From positions 1 through 64,000 of the forward strand of contig CAZKTA010000016.1 of the NCBI GenBank assembly GCA_964555645.1: 64,000 bases of DNA, written 5' to 3'. This document shows positions 15,896 to 25,431 of the stretch, piece after piece. The DNA is from DTLC01 sp964555645. GTDB taxonomy: Bacteria > Verrucomicrobiota > Verrucomicrobiia > Limisphaerales > DTLC01. The position numbers were made by a program, and so were the translations under genes. A model generated the notes under the pieces. That model was given only the letters and a program-made list of their open reading frames with translations, was not told the DNA's origin and did not search any database. How positions within the stretch are numbered: the first letter of the stretch is position 1; each line of letters begins with the position of its first letter.

Positions 15896-18751
15896 TTAGA
15901 AAAGTGACTTCACCGCTGCCAGCGCAGTATCGAGCTTGTCGGTGTCGCGTCCACCGCCGCGTGCGTTGTCGGGCTTACCACCGCCTTTGCCGCCTACAAT
16001 TGAAGCAAGATGTTGGATTATTTTGCCGGCGTGGACTTTGCCGGTGAACTCAGGAGACACAGACGCAACAAGCGCAACTGCGCTATCTGCCACTCCACCT
16101 AGGACGACTGCGCCTTTGAACTGACCTTTCAACTCATTGGCGATGCTCTGCAGCGTGTCAGCATCCGCATCAATCCGCTCGATAATCACCGGTATGCCGT
16201 TGACCGTGCCGGCTTTTGTAAGAAGCCGTTTTGCAGTTTCAGCAGCCTGTTGTTGTTTGAGTGCTTTAAGCTGTTTTTCCAATGCTTTGAGCTGCTCGAC
16301 AATGTTCTCGATCTTGCGTTCGAGCTCGGCTGGGGGCGAATTAACCTTCTCAGCAAGCGATTTGATCAACGCAAGCTCAGCTTGTGCGCGCCGGTACGCT
16401 TCAAGCCCTGCCACAGCTTCGATCCGGCGCACGCCAGCTGCAATTGCGCTCTCGCTCAAGATGCGGAACAGGCCGATCTGGCCGGTGGCACGACAATGCG
16501 TGCCGCCGCACAATTCCATCGAGTAACCATCGAGTGCACCTGGCCTACCGCCGAGCTGGACCACACGCACAACGTCACCATACTTCTCGCCGAAAAACTG
16601 CCGAATATCAGCGCGCCCTTTTACTTCCGCATAGGGCACCTCAGTCCAGCTCACCGGCGCATCCTCAAGGATACGTTCGTTAACCAGCCGCTCGACATCC
16701 GCAACCTGCTCTTGTGTCAGTGGTGGGCTGTTGAAGTCAAAAGTTAACTTGTCCGGTGCAACAAGCGATCCTTTTTGGGCAATATCACGGCTGACAACTT
16801 CATGCAATGCCCAGTGCAACAGGTGTGTGACGGTGTGATGTCGCTGCACAGCTTCGCGACGTACCCGATCAACCGAGACCGTGACGACTGCCCCCGAGGC
16901 AGGCGCAGTGCCAGAGCCGGCGGTCTGGTCCAGATCAATGAAATGCAGCCAGGTATCACCCACACGCTGTGTGTCAACGATACGCCAGATTTGGCTGCCG
17001 TGTTGTAGCTCGCCCGTGTCACTGACCTGACCACCCATTTCCGCATAGCACGGGCTGAGGTCAAGGATCACGGCTGTTCTTTCCTTAAAACTGACGACCT
17101 CGAGCACTGTTGCCGTTGTTTCGAGCGTGTCGTACCCGACGAATCTAGTGGGTGTGGCAGTTTCAATTTGAGACAGCTCGACGACAGTTTTCTTCTGTGC
17201 CGCGCGTGCACGTGCGCGTTGTTCTTCCATGAGCCGATTGAATTGCTCGACGTCCACGCTCAGGCCGCGTTCGCGTGCCATCAATTGCGTCAGGTCAAGC
17301 GGGAAACCGTACGTGTCGTAAAGCTTAAAAGCAAAGGCTCCATCCAAAGTTTTCTCCAACTTACCGTTTGGATTTCTTCTCAAAAACCCATACTTTTCTT
17401 CATCAGGGAGAATCTGCACTTCAGAAACTTGGCCCACCGTGACTTTCATCCGTGGGTCGGGGTGTTCGGAATCAAGGCCGGCGATTGCGCTAACAGCTCT
17501 TTCAAACAGTTCAATCCCCTTGTCCAAAGTTTTGTTAAACGCCTCTTCCTCATGCCGTATGACATCCTGGACATGGGCTTTGCGTGCTCGAACCTCAGGG
17601 AACACATCACCCATTGTATCTGCCAGTACATCAACAAGCTTGTAAAAGAACGGTTCGTGGAACCCGAGCGTACGGCCATACCGCACCGCGCGCCGCAAGA
17701 TGCGCCGAAGCACGTATCCGCGCCCTTCGTTCGAAGGCAAAATACCGTCTGCAATTGCAAACCCCAGCGTGCGTATATGATCGGCAATGACGCGGAACGC
17801 AACGTCAACCGCAACTTGCGAGCTGCAGTCAGCTAGTGCGGTTTGGTTTGTGGGCACTGTGCAGCCGTACCGTTTACCACTCAGCCGTTCCAGCGTGTTA
17901 AAGAACGGCCGGAACAGGTCTGTTTCATAATTTGAGATTCGTGCATTTGCGAAATCTTTCAGGCCATTTGTGCCCTGAACAATTGCCGCCACGCGCTCCA
18001 GCCCCATGCCGGTGTCAACATGCCGCGCCGGCAACGGATCAAGTGACCCATCCGGGTTCGCATTGAACTGGATGAACACAAGGTTCCATATCTCGATGCA
18101 CTGGCTTGAGCCTGCATTAACAAGCTTGCCCTGTGAATCTCCCCGCGGAGTCATGTCCACGTGAATTTCGCTGCATGGCCCGCATGGACCGGTGTCGCCC
18201 ATCATCCAAAAATTGTCTTTTAAACCACCGAATTGGATGTGCACCGCTGGATCAAGACCGGCACGTCTGAAAATCTCAGTCCACACATCGTAGGCTTCTT
18301 GGTCAAACTCGCTCGGTTCATCCGGACCGGGCTTATAAACCGTTGCATAAAGCCGCTCAGGCGGAAATTTCCATTTCTCAACCACAAGCTCCCACGCCCA
18401 TTGAATAGCTTCGCGCTTGAAATAATCACCAAACGACCAATTACCCAGCATCTCGAAAAACGTATGGTGATACGTGTCGAGTCCTACGTCTTCAAGGTCG
18501 TTGTGTTTACCGCCGGCCCGGATGCATTTCTGCGTGTTGGCTGCGCGTGTGTCCAAGCCGGGGATGGCACCCAGCCATTTCGACACGTCGGGTTTGCGTT
18601 GACCCAGGAAAATGGGCACGAACTGGTTCATGCCGGCGTTGGTGAACAGCAAGTTGGGACTGTCCGGCAGCAACGACGAAGAAGGCACAATGCTATGCCC
18701 TTTCGACTTGAAAAAGTCGAGAAACGACTGCCGAATTTCGGTTGCTGTCAT
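15896..18751 (-). CDS. alaS: Alanine--tRNA ligase
   Basis: AlaRS charges tRNA-Ala and hydrolyses mischarged Ser/Gly-tRNA. The 951-residue product has all domains. The class II catalytic core begins MTATEIRQSFLDFF and contains SSSLLPDSPNLLFTNAGM and NLVFIQFN. The editing domain has the zinc ligands HHTVTHLLH and CGGTHC. The C-Ala domain has a coiled coil (EQLKALEKQLKALKQQQA) and the glycine-rich GGKGGGKPDNARGGGRD. The open frame extends 32 codons upstream without family similarity; ATG 18751 gives the standard N-terminus. Compared with typical bacterial AlaRS there is an extra segment of about 40 residues (roughly residues 430-468) just before AFKLYDTYGFP. Its codon use is AT-richer, with AGA arginine codons. 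Confidence 0.96.
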   Translation of the reverse strand: MTATEIRQSFLDFFKSKGHSIVPSSSLLPDSPNLLFTNAGMNQFVPIFLGQRKPDVSKWLGAIPGLDTRAANTQKCIRAGGKHNDLEDVGLDTYHHTFFEMLGNWSFGDYFKREAIQWAWELVVEKWKFPPERLYATVYKPGPDEPSEFDQEAYDVWTEIFRRAGLDPAVHIQFGGLKDNFWMMGDTGPCGPCSEIHVDMTPRGDSQGKLVNAGSSQCIEIWNLVFIQFNANPDGSLDPLPARHVDTGMGLERVAAIVQGTNGLKDFANARISNYETDLFRPFFNTLERLSGKRYGCTVPTNQTALADCSSQVAVDVAFRVIADHIRTLGFAIADGILPSNEGRGYVLRRILRRAVRYGRTLGFHEPFFYKLVDVLADTMGDVFPEVRARKAHVQDVIRHEEEAFNKTLDKGIELFERAVSAIAGLDSEHPDPRMKVTVGQVSEVQILPDEEKYGFLRRNPNGKLEKTLDGAFAFKLYDTYGFPLDLTQLMARERGLSVDVEQFNRLMEEQRARARAAQKKTVVELSQIETATPTRFVGYDTLETTATVLEVVSFKERTAVILDLSPCYAEMGGQVSDTGELQHGSQIWRIVDTQRVGDTWLHFIDLDQTAGSGTAPASGAVVTVSVDRVRREAVQRHHTVTHLLHWALHEVVSRDIAQKGSLVAPDKLTFDFNSPPLTQEQVADVERLVNERILEDAPVSWTEVPYAEVKGRADIRQFFGEKYGDVVRVVQLGGRPGALDGYSMELCGGTHCRATGQIGLFRILSESAIAAGVRRIEAVAGLEAYRRAQAELALIKSLAEKVNSPPAELERKIENIVEQLKALEKQLKALKQQQAAETAKRLLTKAGTVNGIPVIIERIDADADTLQSIANELKGQFKGAVVLGGVADSAVALVASVSPEFTGKVHAGKIIQHLASIVGGKGGGKPDNARGGGRDTDKLDTALAAVKSLF

Positions 18752-19029
18752 TGCGAAAAAAGCTGGGGTTTTGCCCGAACCAGTGCCGGCAAAAATGCCA
18801 AGGTTTCTTCCCAAGCCAAAGTTGCCGTGCGATTGCCAGAATAGCATGCCTTGAGCGGTAACGCAACCGGTGTGACTTAACTAGCTAATAGTCAGGCAGT
18901 TACACCCATGAGCCCGCCCATCTGCCACACTCCAGTCTTCGAACAAACCAAATAACGAAGAAGCCGTGTTTTTAGGCCTGTACAGGCTGCTTTGGCTCGA
19001 TTGGATTGCGGCGGTGTCAATGCCTGGCC

Positions 19030-20244
19030 AAGCAAAAAGGCATTGATGAATTTCACCAAAGCACGGACATCGTGGTAGTTGGCCTTCCAATTATGCGCTT
19101 TGCGGGTGTCTTTGGGCCGCCCCGCGCGGCTCACGGTTGTCGAACCAGATACCGCCCCGGTTGGTCTGCCGGGAAAGAACAAACCTAGCGGTCTTTTCAA
19201 GTACTGCGATGTATTGCGGCTCGGGTTTGCACCGGACAGCGTCATCGGTTAGGGCGGCCAACCACTCAGCTTGCACCCACCAAACCTTGTCTTGGACAGT
19301 GGCTGGCTGATTACGCGGTCCACGGTAAAAAACCTGCCTAACTCGATGTCCGCGCCGTATTTGACCGCATGCGCGAGATAGGCATCGAAGTGGCCCCAAG
19401 AAGCCAGCTTCCCCAAGACCTTTTTAGCGCGGATCATGAGCCACGCGAACTCGACGTTATGCCCGTAAGAAAGCTCAGCTCGCGCATCGGCACCGACAGG
19501 CTGCCAATCGAGTGCACGCAGCTCGGTTGCCGCGTTCGGGTCTGGTGGGTCGAAGTATTGCTGGTTAATTCGCACCGACTCCGCAAGTGATCGGACCACA
19601 TCTACATCTTGCGCAACCTCGGCAAGTTCGGCAAATGCCTCCATCGAGTCTAGGTGCGTGTTTGCGCTTTTGCATCCGGCAATTTCAACTTCAACATGCA
19701 CACTTGGGTCGAGGATTGACCGCCAATCACGCTCGAAATGTTCAAGCCTACCACCGTGCGCGTCGTCATGTGCGTGCTGCTGAATCAACCGATACAGCTC
19801 GATGGCGGCGCGCAGCGGATCAGGCTCACAACATGCGCGGTGATACTCGGTCAATGCGTAAATTGCAAACGCCTGACCGTAAAGAATCTTCCGGGCATCG
19901 GTCACTTTGCCGGCCAGAGCGGTCTTCCAAAAAAATCCGCCGTACACCGGGGGGACGGAAATGCTTTTGGAGAAACCTGAACCCTTGCGCGGCAGCTTTG
20001 AGATAGTTCCAGTTCGTGTCTCTGTATCCCGTTTAACCACACGCGCGAGAACGTCCATCGCATACGTGTTTGGGACACCAAATGTTTTTCAGTCGCCTGC
20101 CTGTTTCCCCGTCCGTCATCGGCCAAAAGAAAACCGCCGTGTTGCTTGTCCTGTGCCGTGTCGTATCAATAGTGCAAAATCTGGGTTTCAAACACTCGTT
20201 TGAATTCGCGCGCGTAACCGGCAAGCTCATCGGCCGCCCCCTTA
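19030..20244 (-). pseudogene. Degraded AGE-family (N-acylglucosamine/cellobiose 2-epimerase-like) gene
   Basis: Pieces of one epimerase are found in order but in different frames. They include FKRVFETQILHY, a TGA at 20166-20168 where the family usually has Trp, YDTAQDKQHGGFLLADDGRG, NWNYLKAAAQGFRFLQ, YGGFFWKTALAGK, ARKILYGQAFAIYALTEY, LIQQHAHDDAHGGRLEHF, SYGHNVEFAWLMIRA, QPATVQDKVWWVQAEWLAAL and AHNWKANYHDVRALVKFINAF. At least four frameshifts separate them: before NWNYL, at a six-C run near 19950, at a six-T run near 19330, and near 19130. No start codon is evident in the first frame. Intact homologues (about 400 residues) interconvert sugar C2 epimers such as N-acylglucosamine/mannosamine or cellobiose/glucosyl-mannose. 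Here the function is surely lost unless the lesions are sequencing errors. Confidence 0.88.
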
Positions 20245-20979
20245 AAAAGTCATGACAGTAATGTTTCACCGGCTCTTTCGATCTGTTCCGAAAGTATGCG
20301 AGACACGAGGTTCACCATTTCAAATTCTACGGTGCAGAAAATGGCTGGCCATCATGTGCAGCACCGACACTCCAGGCTTGGACTCCACTTTGTCATATAA
20401 AAAAATGTGGCTGAGCACTGGCCTAGCGATGCCAGATTTCACCCACGAAAAGCGTGGTTAAGAAGACTTTGCGCGGTCAGGGAAGATTTGGATTCAAGAT
20501 TGCAAATTCTCTTGCGCTGTTGGGTTTTCGGCATGCCGCAAGCTGTTAGAAAAGCTGAGAAAAATTTTAGGCCGTAACGAAAATTTGGCTTGAAATTTTG
20601 GTTGGCTTGTGCAAGCTAACACTCGGACAGTTGCTCCGGGAATGAGCCCTGAGCGAAGCGTTCTTTGGCACATGCAAACGAAAGGATTTACCCTGCCATG
20701 TCCGTGTAAAGGCAACTAAGTCCTTGAACGGTAAGTAATGGTAAAAGGGCCTAAGCTCGCGGGGTGGCCGACATGCCGGTGGCCATTGTGCCTGGCCGGA
20801 AGCCGAAAGCCTCGGAGCCAGCCCATAAGTTGCTGTAATGTTCAGAGGAACAGTTACCACACGGCATATCGGCGGGGTAATTTTTTTGACAAGCGTTGTT
20901 GCAGGACTGCAATCTACGCTGCAACTGTGCGCTTGAGTTTGTGCTTTCGGGTTTGGACAGCACTGGCTAATTTTTTGGC
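20245..20979. other. Intergenic region, about 735 bp, no gene seen
   Basis: This lies between the decayed epimerase and rarA. The open frames on both strands (including a 208-codon one on the minus strand that runs into rarA) have no coding character. It may hold the lost promoter of the pseudogene and the promoter of rarA. I checked it for RNase P, tmRNA and 6S-like features and found none I could support. Confidence 0.45.
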
Positions 20980-22383
20980 ATGGCGCCCGATGACCTTTTT
21001 GCCGGGCAACCCGAGCAGCAACAAAGACCACGCACTGCCGAACCTGTTGTGCGGCATCAGCCGCTAGCAACCCGAATGCGGCCGCGCGACCTGAGTGAGT
21101 TTGTCGGCCAGACGCACATCCTCGGGCCGGGGCAGTTGTTGCGTCGTGCGATTGAAGCCGACCGGATTCAATCTCTGATTTTTTTCGGGCCACCCGGTAC
21201 CGGCAAAACCTCGCTTGCGCAAATCATAGCAAGTCAGACACGCAGCAAGTTCATCAGACTCAGCGGCGTCGAATCCAATGTAGCCGAGCTGCGGCAGGTG
21301 CTCGCATCTGCGGCAAACCGGCTCAAGAACACCGGCCAACCCACCATCCTGTTCATTGACGAAATCCACAGGTTCAACAAAGCGCAGCAGGATGTGCTCC
21401 TGCCGGATGTAGAAAATGGCATCGTGCGATTGATCGGCGCAACGACGCACAATCCATTTTTCTTTGTCAATGCGCCCTTGGTGTCGCGTTCGCAAATATT
21501 CGAGCTGCACCCACTAAACGAAGACGAAATCCTGACACTGTTACGCCGCGCCCTCTCAGATACCGAGCGTGGTCTCGGGCAGATGAATATCAAAGCCGAC
21601 GAAGCCGCATTGCGGCATCTGGCGAAGTTGTCCGACGGCGATGCACGCAAAGCACTTAATGCACTCGAGATAGCAGCACTAACAACCGCCCCTGACAAAG
21701 ACGGTGTTGTCCGCATTGACCTTGCCACGGCCGAGCAGAGCATTCAAAAGAAGGCCGTTGTTTACGACCGCGACGAGGACGGGCATTACGACACCATCTC
21801 GGCTTACATCAAATCAATGCGCGGAAGCGACCCGGACGCAGCGCTGTACTGGCTTGCCAAGATGATCCATGCTGGTGAAGACCCGCGGTTTATCGCGCGC
21901 CGGCTCATGATTTGCGCGGCGGAAGACGTTGGACTTGCCGACCCGATGGCGCTTGTGCTTGCGACGGCGGCTCAACAAGCAGCAGAATTCGTGGGTTGGC
22001 CCGAGGCGCGCATTCCGCTGGCTGAGGCAACCATTTATGTTGCAACCGCCCCCAAGAGTAACAGCGCGTACCTTGCCATAGACGCCGCACTGGCCGACAT
22101 ACAAGAAGGGCGCACGTTGCCTGTGCCCAAACACTTGCGTGATACACATTACAAGGGCGCCGAGCAACTCGGGCACGGCATCGGCTACGAGTATGCGCAC
22201 AGTCACCCAGACCACTTCGTCGCACAGGATTATCTCGGTGCACTCAGGCGGTATTACAAGCCCACTGACCAAGGTCATGAAAAGAAAATCAAAGACCGCC
22301 TGCAACAACTCCGTGCAATGCTCGAGCGCGCCAAACAAACCGGACAAAAACCGCCCAAACCGCCTTCAAGGCCTGCCAAATGA
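20980..22383 (+). CDS. rarA: Replication-associated recombination protein A (AAA+ ATPase)
   Basis: RarA (MgsA) is a clamp-loader-like AAA+ ATPase that acts at stalled or gapped replication forks. The 467-residue product shows RPRDLSEFVGQTHILGPGQLLR, Walker A FFGPPGTGKTS, Walker B ILFIDEIHRFNKAQQD, sensor 1 LIGATTHNPFF, the arginine-finger region PLVSRSQIFEL and the C-terminal tetramerisation domain (GSDPDAALYWLAKMIHAGED, PKHLRDTHYKGA). The stop overlaps the start of the 5-formyl-THF cyclo-ligase gene by 4 bp. Confidence 0.95.
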   Translation: MAPDDLFAGQPEQQQRPRTAEPVVRHQPLATRMRPRDLSEFVGQTHILGPGQLLRRAIEADRIQSLIFFGPPGTGKTSLAQIIASQTRSKFIRLSGVESNVAELRQVLASAANRLKNTGQPTILFIDEIHRFNKAQQDVLLPDVENGIVRLIGATTHNPFFFVNAPLVSRSQIFELHPLNEDEILTLLRRALSDTERGLGQMNIKADEAALRHLAKLSDGDARKALNALEIAALTTAPDKDGVVRIDLATAEQSIQKKAVVYDRDEDGHYDTISAYIKSMRGSDPDAALYWLAKMIHAGEDPRFIARRLMICAAEDVGLADPMALVLATAAQQAAEFVGWPEARIPLAEATIYVATAPKSNSAYLAIDAALADIQEGRTLPVPKHLRDTHYKGAEQLGHGIGYEYAHSHPDHFVAQDYLGALRRYYKPTDQGHEKKIKDRLQQLRAMLERAKQTGQKPPKPPSRPAK

Positions 22384-22967
22384 AAAGCGAGTTCGCTTCT
22401 GAAAAAGCGCAGGTCCGAGCTACAATCCGCGCGCTCTTGGCGGCGATGACGCCCGAACAGCGGGCGATCGAGTCGAGTCGTGCCCGGGCACTGTTAACAG
22501 AACAACCGGTGTGGCGTGAGGCTGTGACAGTTCTTTTTTATGCGTCATTACCGGGCGAACTTGACGTGTGGCCTTTGGCAATTGAAGCGCTCCAAGCGGG
22601 CAAACGAATTGCTTTGCCCCGATTCAACAGTGCCCTGGGCACTTATCTGCCTGCGCTGATCACGGAGCCACAACATGATATTGTAGTGGGAAAGCTCGGC
22701 ATCCGCGAGCCTGGACCGGCGTGCAATCCTGTGCCTGGTGATGAAATTGACCTTGTGCTCGTGCCAGGGGTGGCTTTTGATGTGCATGGGCACAGGCTCG
22801 GCCGCGGCAAAGGCCATTACGACCGCATGCTGCGCACTTTGGGTGGTGTCAAGTGCGGCGTGGCATTTGACCAGCAGCTTGTCAAAGACCTGCCTGTGGA
22901 ACCGCACGATTATAAGCTCGACTGCATCGTCACACCAACGAGGTGGATCACGGCCACCAGAGATTAA
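22380..22967 (+). CDS. 5-formyltetrahydrofolate cyclo-ligase
   Basis: This enzyme makes 5,10-methenyltetrahydrofolate from 5-formyl-THF with ATP, recovering a stored folate. The 195-residue product has an N-terminal ARALLTEQPVWREA helix, VLFYASLPGELDVWPL, KRIALPRF and the family signature VPGVAFDVHGHRLGRGKGHYDR with the glycine-rich ATP loop. The length is typical. Translation is coupled to rarA through an ATGA overlap, a pairing seen in many bacteria. The 3' end is convergent with the lipoprotein gene at 23050. Confidence 0.94.
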   Translation: MKSEFASEKAQVRATIRALLAAMTPEQRAIESSRARALLTEQPVWREAVTVLFYASLPGELDVWPLAIEALQAGKRIALPRFNSALGTYLPALITEPQHDIVVGKLGIREPGPACNPVPGDEIDLVLVPGVAFDVHGHRLGRGKGHYDRMLRTLGGVKCGVAFDQQLVKDLPVEPHDYKLDCIVTPTRWITATRD

Positions 22968-23049
22968 AGCCTGCCTGCACCCGACGCAAAAAAAAGAAAC
23001 CGTAGGTCTTGAGTGCAGCGCAGCAAAGAACCTTGTTTGGGCCTGTGTG

Positions 23050-23238
23050 CTATCGTTGCCGCTCGTAAAGGGCTGGTGGAATGCCGGTTTCCCAACCCTT
23101 GGGCGAGTTCCACGGACGCGGTGACAACTCGGAATTATCTTCAGTGGTGGCGCAGCCAGTTGTCAGGAAAACCACAAGACCGAGCAAAACTGACGTCAAT
23201 AGGCACGCCGCTAGCGTTTTAACAAATTCGCCGCGCAT
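23050..23238 (-). CDS. Small lipoprotein, 62 residues
   Basis: The product has a charged start, a hydrophobic signal (LLTSVLLGLVVFLTT) and a lipobox ending TTGC at about residues 26-29. The mature peptide is only about 34 residues with SPRPWNSPKGWETGIP. Similar tiny lipoproteins with a PWN.PKGWE phrase seem common in this phylum, from memory and without a search. The ATG follows the stop of the coiled-coil gene by 3 bp, so the two are almost certainly cotranscribed and may act together in the envelope. Confidence 0.72.
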   Translation of the reverse strand: MRGEFVKTLAACLLTSVLLGLVVFLTTGCATTEDNSELSPRPWNSPKGWETGIPPALYERQR

Positions 23239-23241
23239 CGG

Positions 23242-23994
23242 TTATGGCATCACAATGTCGCCTTCCATTATTTCGCCGAGCTTCCAGTTCGGCAGTATGT
23301 TTGCCACGCACCTGTCTTTCTCGACGGTGCGCACACGCACTTTGGCGATGAGTTTACCGTTACGACTCACCAGCAACTGGCCGTTTTCAACAACACCGTG
23401 GTCTTCACCAACGTCCAGCACGACAAAATCCCACTTTGGGTCCACCACTAATACTTTGCCGATTAAATCGGCCGGCAAAGGCGGTACAACCTCGCCAAAC
23501 ACATACCGCGCAAGCTCGTTAGTAGCTCTATAGTATTGGTAAGTGATGTGAACGATCTTGTTTGAGAGCTCTGCCTTTTCTGCCTCAAGCGAGCGCAACT
23601 GTGCCTGTAACGCTGCTAGTTGTCCGGGTTGAACGCCCGATATCTCCCACTGCACCAGTTTCGCCTGCGCATCGCTGAGGTCTTGTCTGAGTTTTTTAAG
23701 TTGCTCAGCCAGATTGGCAGCCTGTGCGCGTTGGGTTTCTGCCTCAGTAACAGCAGAATCTCGTTCGGTTTTGGCTGTGGCTAGCTCGGTCTCGACTTCC
23801 TTGAGTTTCTGCTCGGCTTTTTCTTGTGCGGCCTTAGCAGCGTTGCGTTCACGCTCGGCTTGGGCGCGAGCGTCGGTCTGTTCCTGTAGGTTGGCCTTGA
23901 GGGTGGAAATCCTCTCGCGGACCTTGACAAAATTCAACGCAGCCGAGACCAACCCGGCCACCAAGGCAATGATAAGAGCTATCCGGAATAACAT
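23242..23994 (-). CDS. Membrane-anchored coiled-coil protein of unknown function
   Basis: The 250-residue product has one N-terminal membrane segment (MLFRIALIIALVAGLVSAAL). A long Ala/Glu/Lys/Gln-rich coiled coil follows at about residues 25-145, then a C-terminal globular part of about 95 residues with VLVVDPKWDFVVLDVGEDHG, GQLLVSRNGKLIAKVRVRTV and a final WKLGEIMEGDIVMP. The C-terminal pattern recalls a small beta-barrel. Orientation is presumably coil and barrel in the periplasm. The gene is followed after 3 bp by the small lipoprotein. I know no assigned function. Confidence 0.8.
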   Translation of the reverse strand: MLFRIALIIALVAGLVSAALNFVKVRERISTLKANLQEQTDARAQAERERNAAKAAQEKAEQKLKEVETELATAKTERDSAVTEAETQRAQAANLAEQLKKLRQDLSDAQAKLVQWEISGVQPGQLAALQAQLRSLEAEKAELSNKIVHITYQYYRATNELARYVFGEVVPPLPADLIGKVLVVDPKWDFVVLDVGEDHGVVENGQLLVSRNGKLIAKVRVRTVEKDRCVANILPNWKLGEIMEGDIVMP

Positions 23995-24183
23995 GGTCTT
24001 GCAAATTTCAACTTGTTTTGCCCAAGGCTACCTTCACGCCCGAGGCGTGTCAACGCAAGTTTCACAAAACAATTTCAGCCCGAATTCTTGGCAACTTGAC
24101 CAAGCCGATCACCTAATGCGTGAATCGGATGGCAATGCTCAATCCCAACCGGTGTATAGTGCGAGCCCACAAACGCGGTGCTG

Positions 24184-24303
24184 TTATTCTTTAGCCTCGC
24201 GCGCGGCTTTGCGGCACTGCAGACAGTTAACATGGTCAAAATTGTTGCCGCTGGCATGCAAAATGCCTAGCTTGCAAGAAGATTGGGTCGGTATCGGAAA
24301 CAA
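24184..24303 (-). CDS. Possible 39-residue zinc-ribbon-like peptide
   Basis: A short minus-strand frame ends with KLGILHASGN, NFDHVNCLQCR and KAAREAKE before TAA. With the preceding CK it gives a C-x6-H-x9-H-x2-C-x2-C arrangement that looks like a small zinc-binding knuckle. No ATG is in frame. TTG at 24303 is the only nearby start, and there is no clear ribosome binding site. It may instead be the tail of a decayed gene. Confidence 0.25.
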   Translation of the reverse strand: MFPIPTQSSCKLGILHASGNNFDHVNCLQCRKAAREAKE

Positions 24304-24327
24304 AGTGAAGCATACAATAGTCCACTT

Positions 24328-24723
24328 ATGAAACATCGTTCTTGGCTGATTGTCATGGGGCTTGGCTGTGGGTTGGCGTTGACCACCGGTTGCATTTTGG
24401 TTGCCGCCGGGGCGGGTGCAGCAGCCGGCGTGGGCACATTCGCTTACGTGCGCGGCGAGTTGAAATCAACGCTGGATGCGTCCTTGGACCGCACATGGCG
24501 CGCAACACAGACAGCCATGAAAGACCTGAAATTCGCCGTCACCAAGGAACAAAAGGATGCGCTCCAAGCCGACTTAACCGGTCGAACCGCTGCTGACAAG
24601 AAGGTCTTGGTCAAGCTTGTCAAGCTCACCAACAATGCCACAGAGGTACGGATTCGCGTGGGCACATTCGGAGACGAATCGCTATCAAAGCTTATCTTGG
24701 AAAAGATCAAGGCCAATTTGTAG
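24328..24723 (+). CDS. DUF3568 family lipoprotein
   Basis: The 131-residue product has a signal with lipobox LALTTGC (lipidated Cys near residue 22). A Gly/Ala-rich hydrophobic stretch follows (VAAGAGAAAGVGTFAYVRGE), and then an alpha/beta domain with LDRTWRATQTAMKDL and ATEVRIRVGTFGDESLSKLILEKI. This matches DUF3568, a small lipoprotein family of unknown function common in this phylum. The ATG at 24328 starts the signal; the frame is open 15 codons upstream. It probably sits in the outer membrane facing the periplasm. Confidence 0.82.
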   Translation: MKHRSWLIVMGLGCGLALTTGCILVAAGAGAAAGVGTFAYVRGELKSTLDASLDRTWRATQTAMKDLKFAVTKEQKDALQADLTGRTAADKKVLVKLVKLTNNATEVRIRVGTFGDESLSKLILEKIKANL

Positions 24724-25431
24724 CCGCATAATTAATCATCACCACACCTGACCAGGCCGTGTCCATACTGAATTGCCGGGGTGCCGGCAACGCTCAGCAC
24801 GCGACTGGATTCGTCCAGGGTCAAGAGCAGCTCAACTTACAGTGCTTTTGAGACACCTTCTGAACTGGCGCCGATTTGTTGGCCGAGACCACCGGACAAA
24901 AGCCTGGCTCATCAAGAAACAAACAACGGCAAAATGGCATCGCTTACCCCTTCGCGGTAAGCTAAAACCCACTTTCCCAAAACCCGTAAAAAACGCTAAA
25001 AATAACGGTGCCGACATTACCGAAAAAACACCATCACAGGCGCGCCAATTTGTCTCAACAAATCGGCTTGGGTTAATCCCCTATGCGAAGATCGGGTCAA
25101 AAAAGGCTGGCAGTGTTTGGAAAAGCTTTTAACATTGTGGACTGTAAACTCGCAGTAAACCGGGAAACAGTAACGCAGAGTTTTTGTTTGGTGGAAGCGT
25201 TCGCGCCGGTGCGGTCAATTTTAAAGACCTGCCACGGCGCGGTGTTTTAGCTGTTAGTCGGAAAAGGCAGGCGACAGGTCTAGGAAAAACAGCAGTACTT
25301 GGACGTAAGAAGCTGGGGAAATACTATAAAAATTCGCATTAGGGTTGACGTGTTGGGTTATTTTTATTGTGCGGCTCATGCTAACAGCCGCTGGATTGTG
25401 TTAAAGAGACAATGCTTCGTACGTCGCCGAA
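24724..25431. other. Intergenic region, 708 bp, probable promoter region of the VWA gene
   Basis: A 119-codon plus-strand frame at 24773-25132 has no domain or coding bias I trust. Near 25344 there is a TTGACG followed by an AT-rich stretch, a possible -35/-10 promoter about 90 bp before the VWA gene, but the -10 is not clear. No terminator or riboswitch was recognised. Confidence 0.4.

Noticed and set aside
20480..20980. 6S, RNase P or tmRNA gene near the 5-formyl-THF cyclo-ligase/rarA pair
   Set aside because: 6S RNA is often beside this ligase gene, so I looked for its long bulged hairpin, and for RNase P and tmRNA signatures, but found none I could support.
20567..21193. 208-codon minus-strand ORF overlapping rarA
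   Set aside because: It overlaps the conserved N-terminal part of rarA in antisense and has no domain.
24773..25132. 119-codon plus-strand ORF
   Set aside because: Composition is random, there is no domain, and it lies in a long intergenic region.
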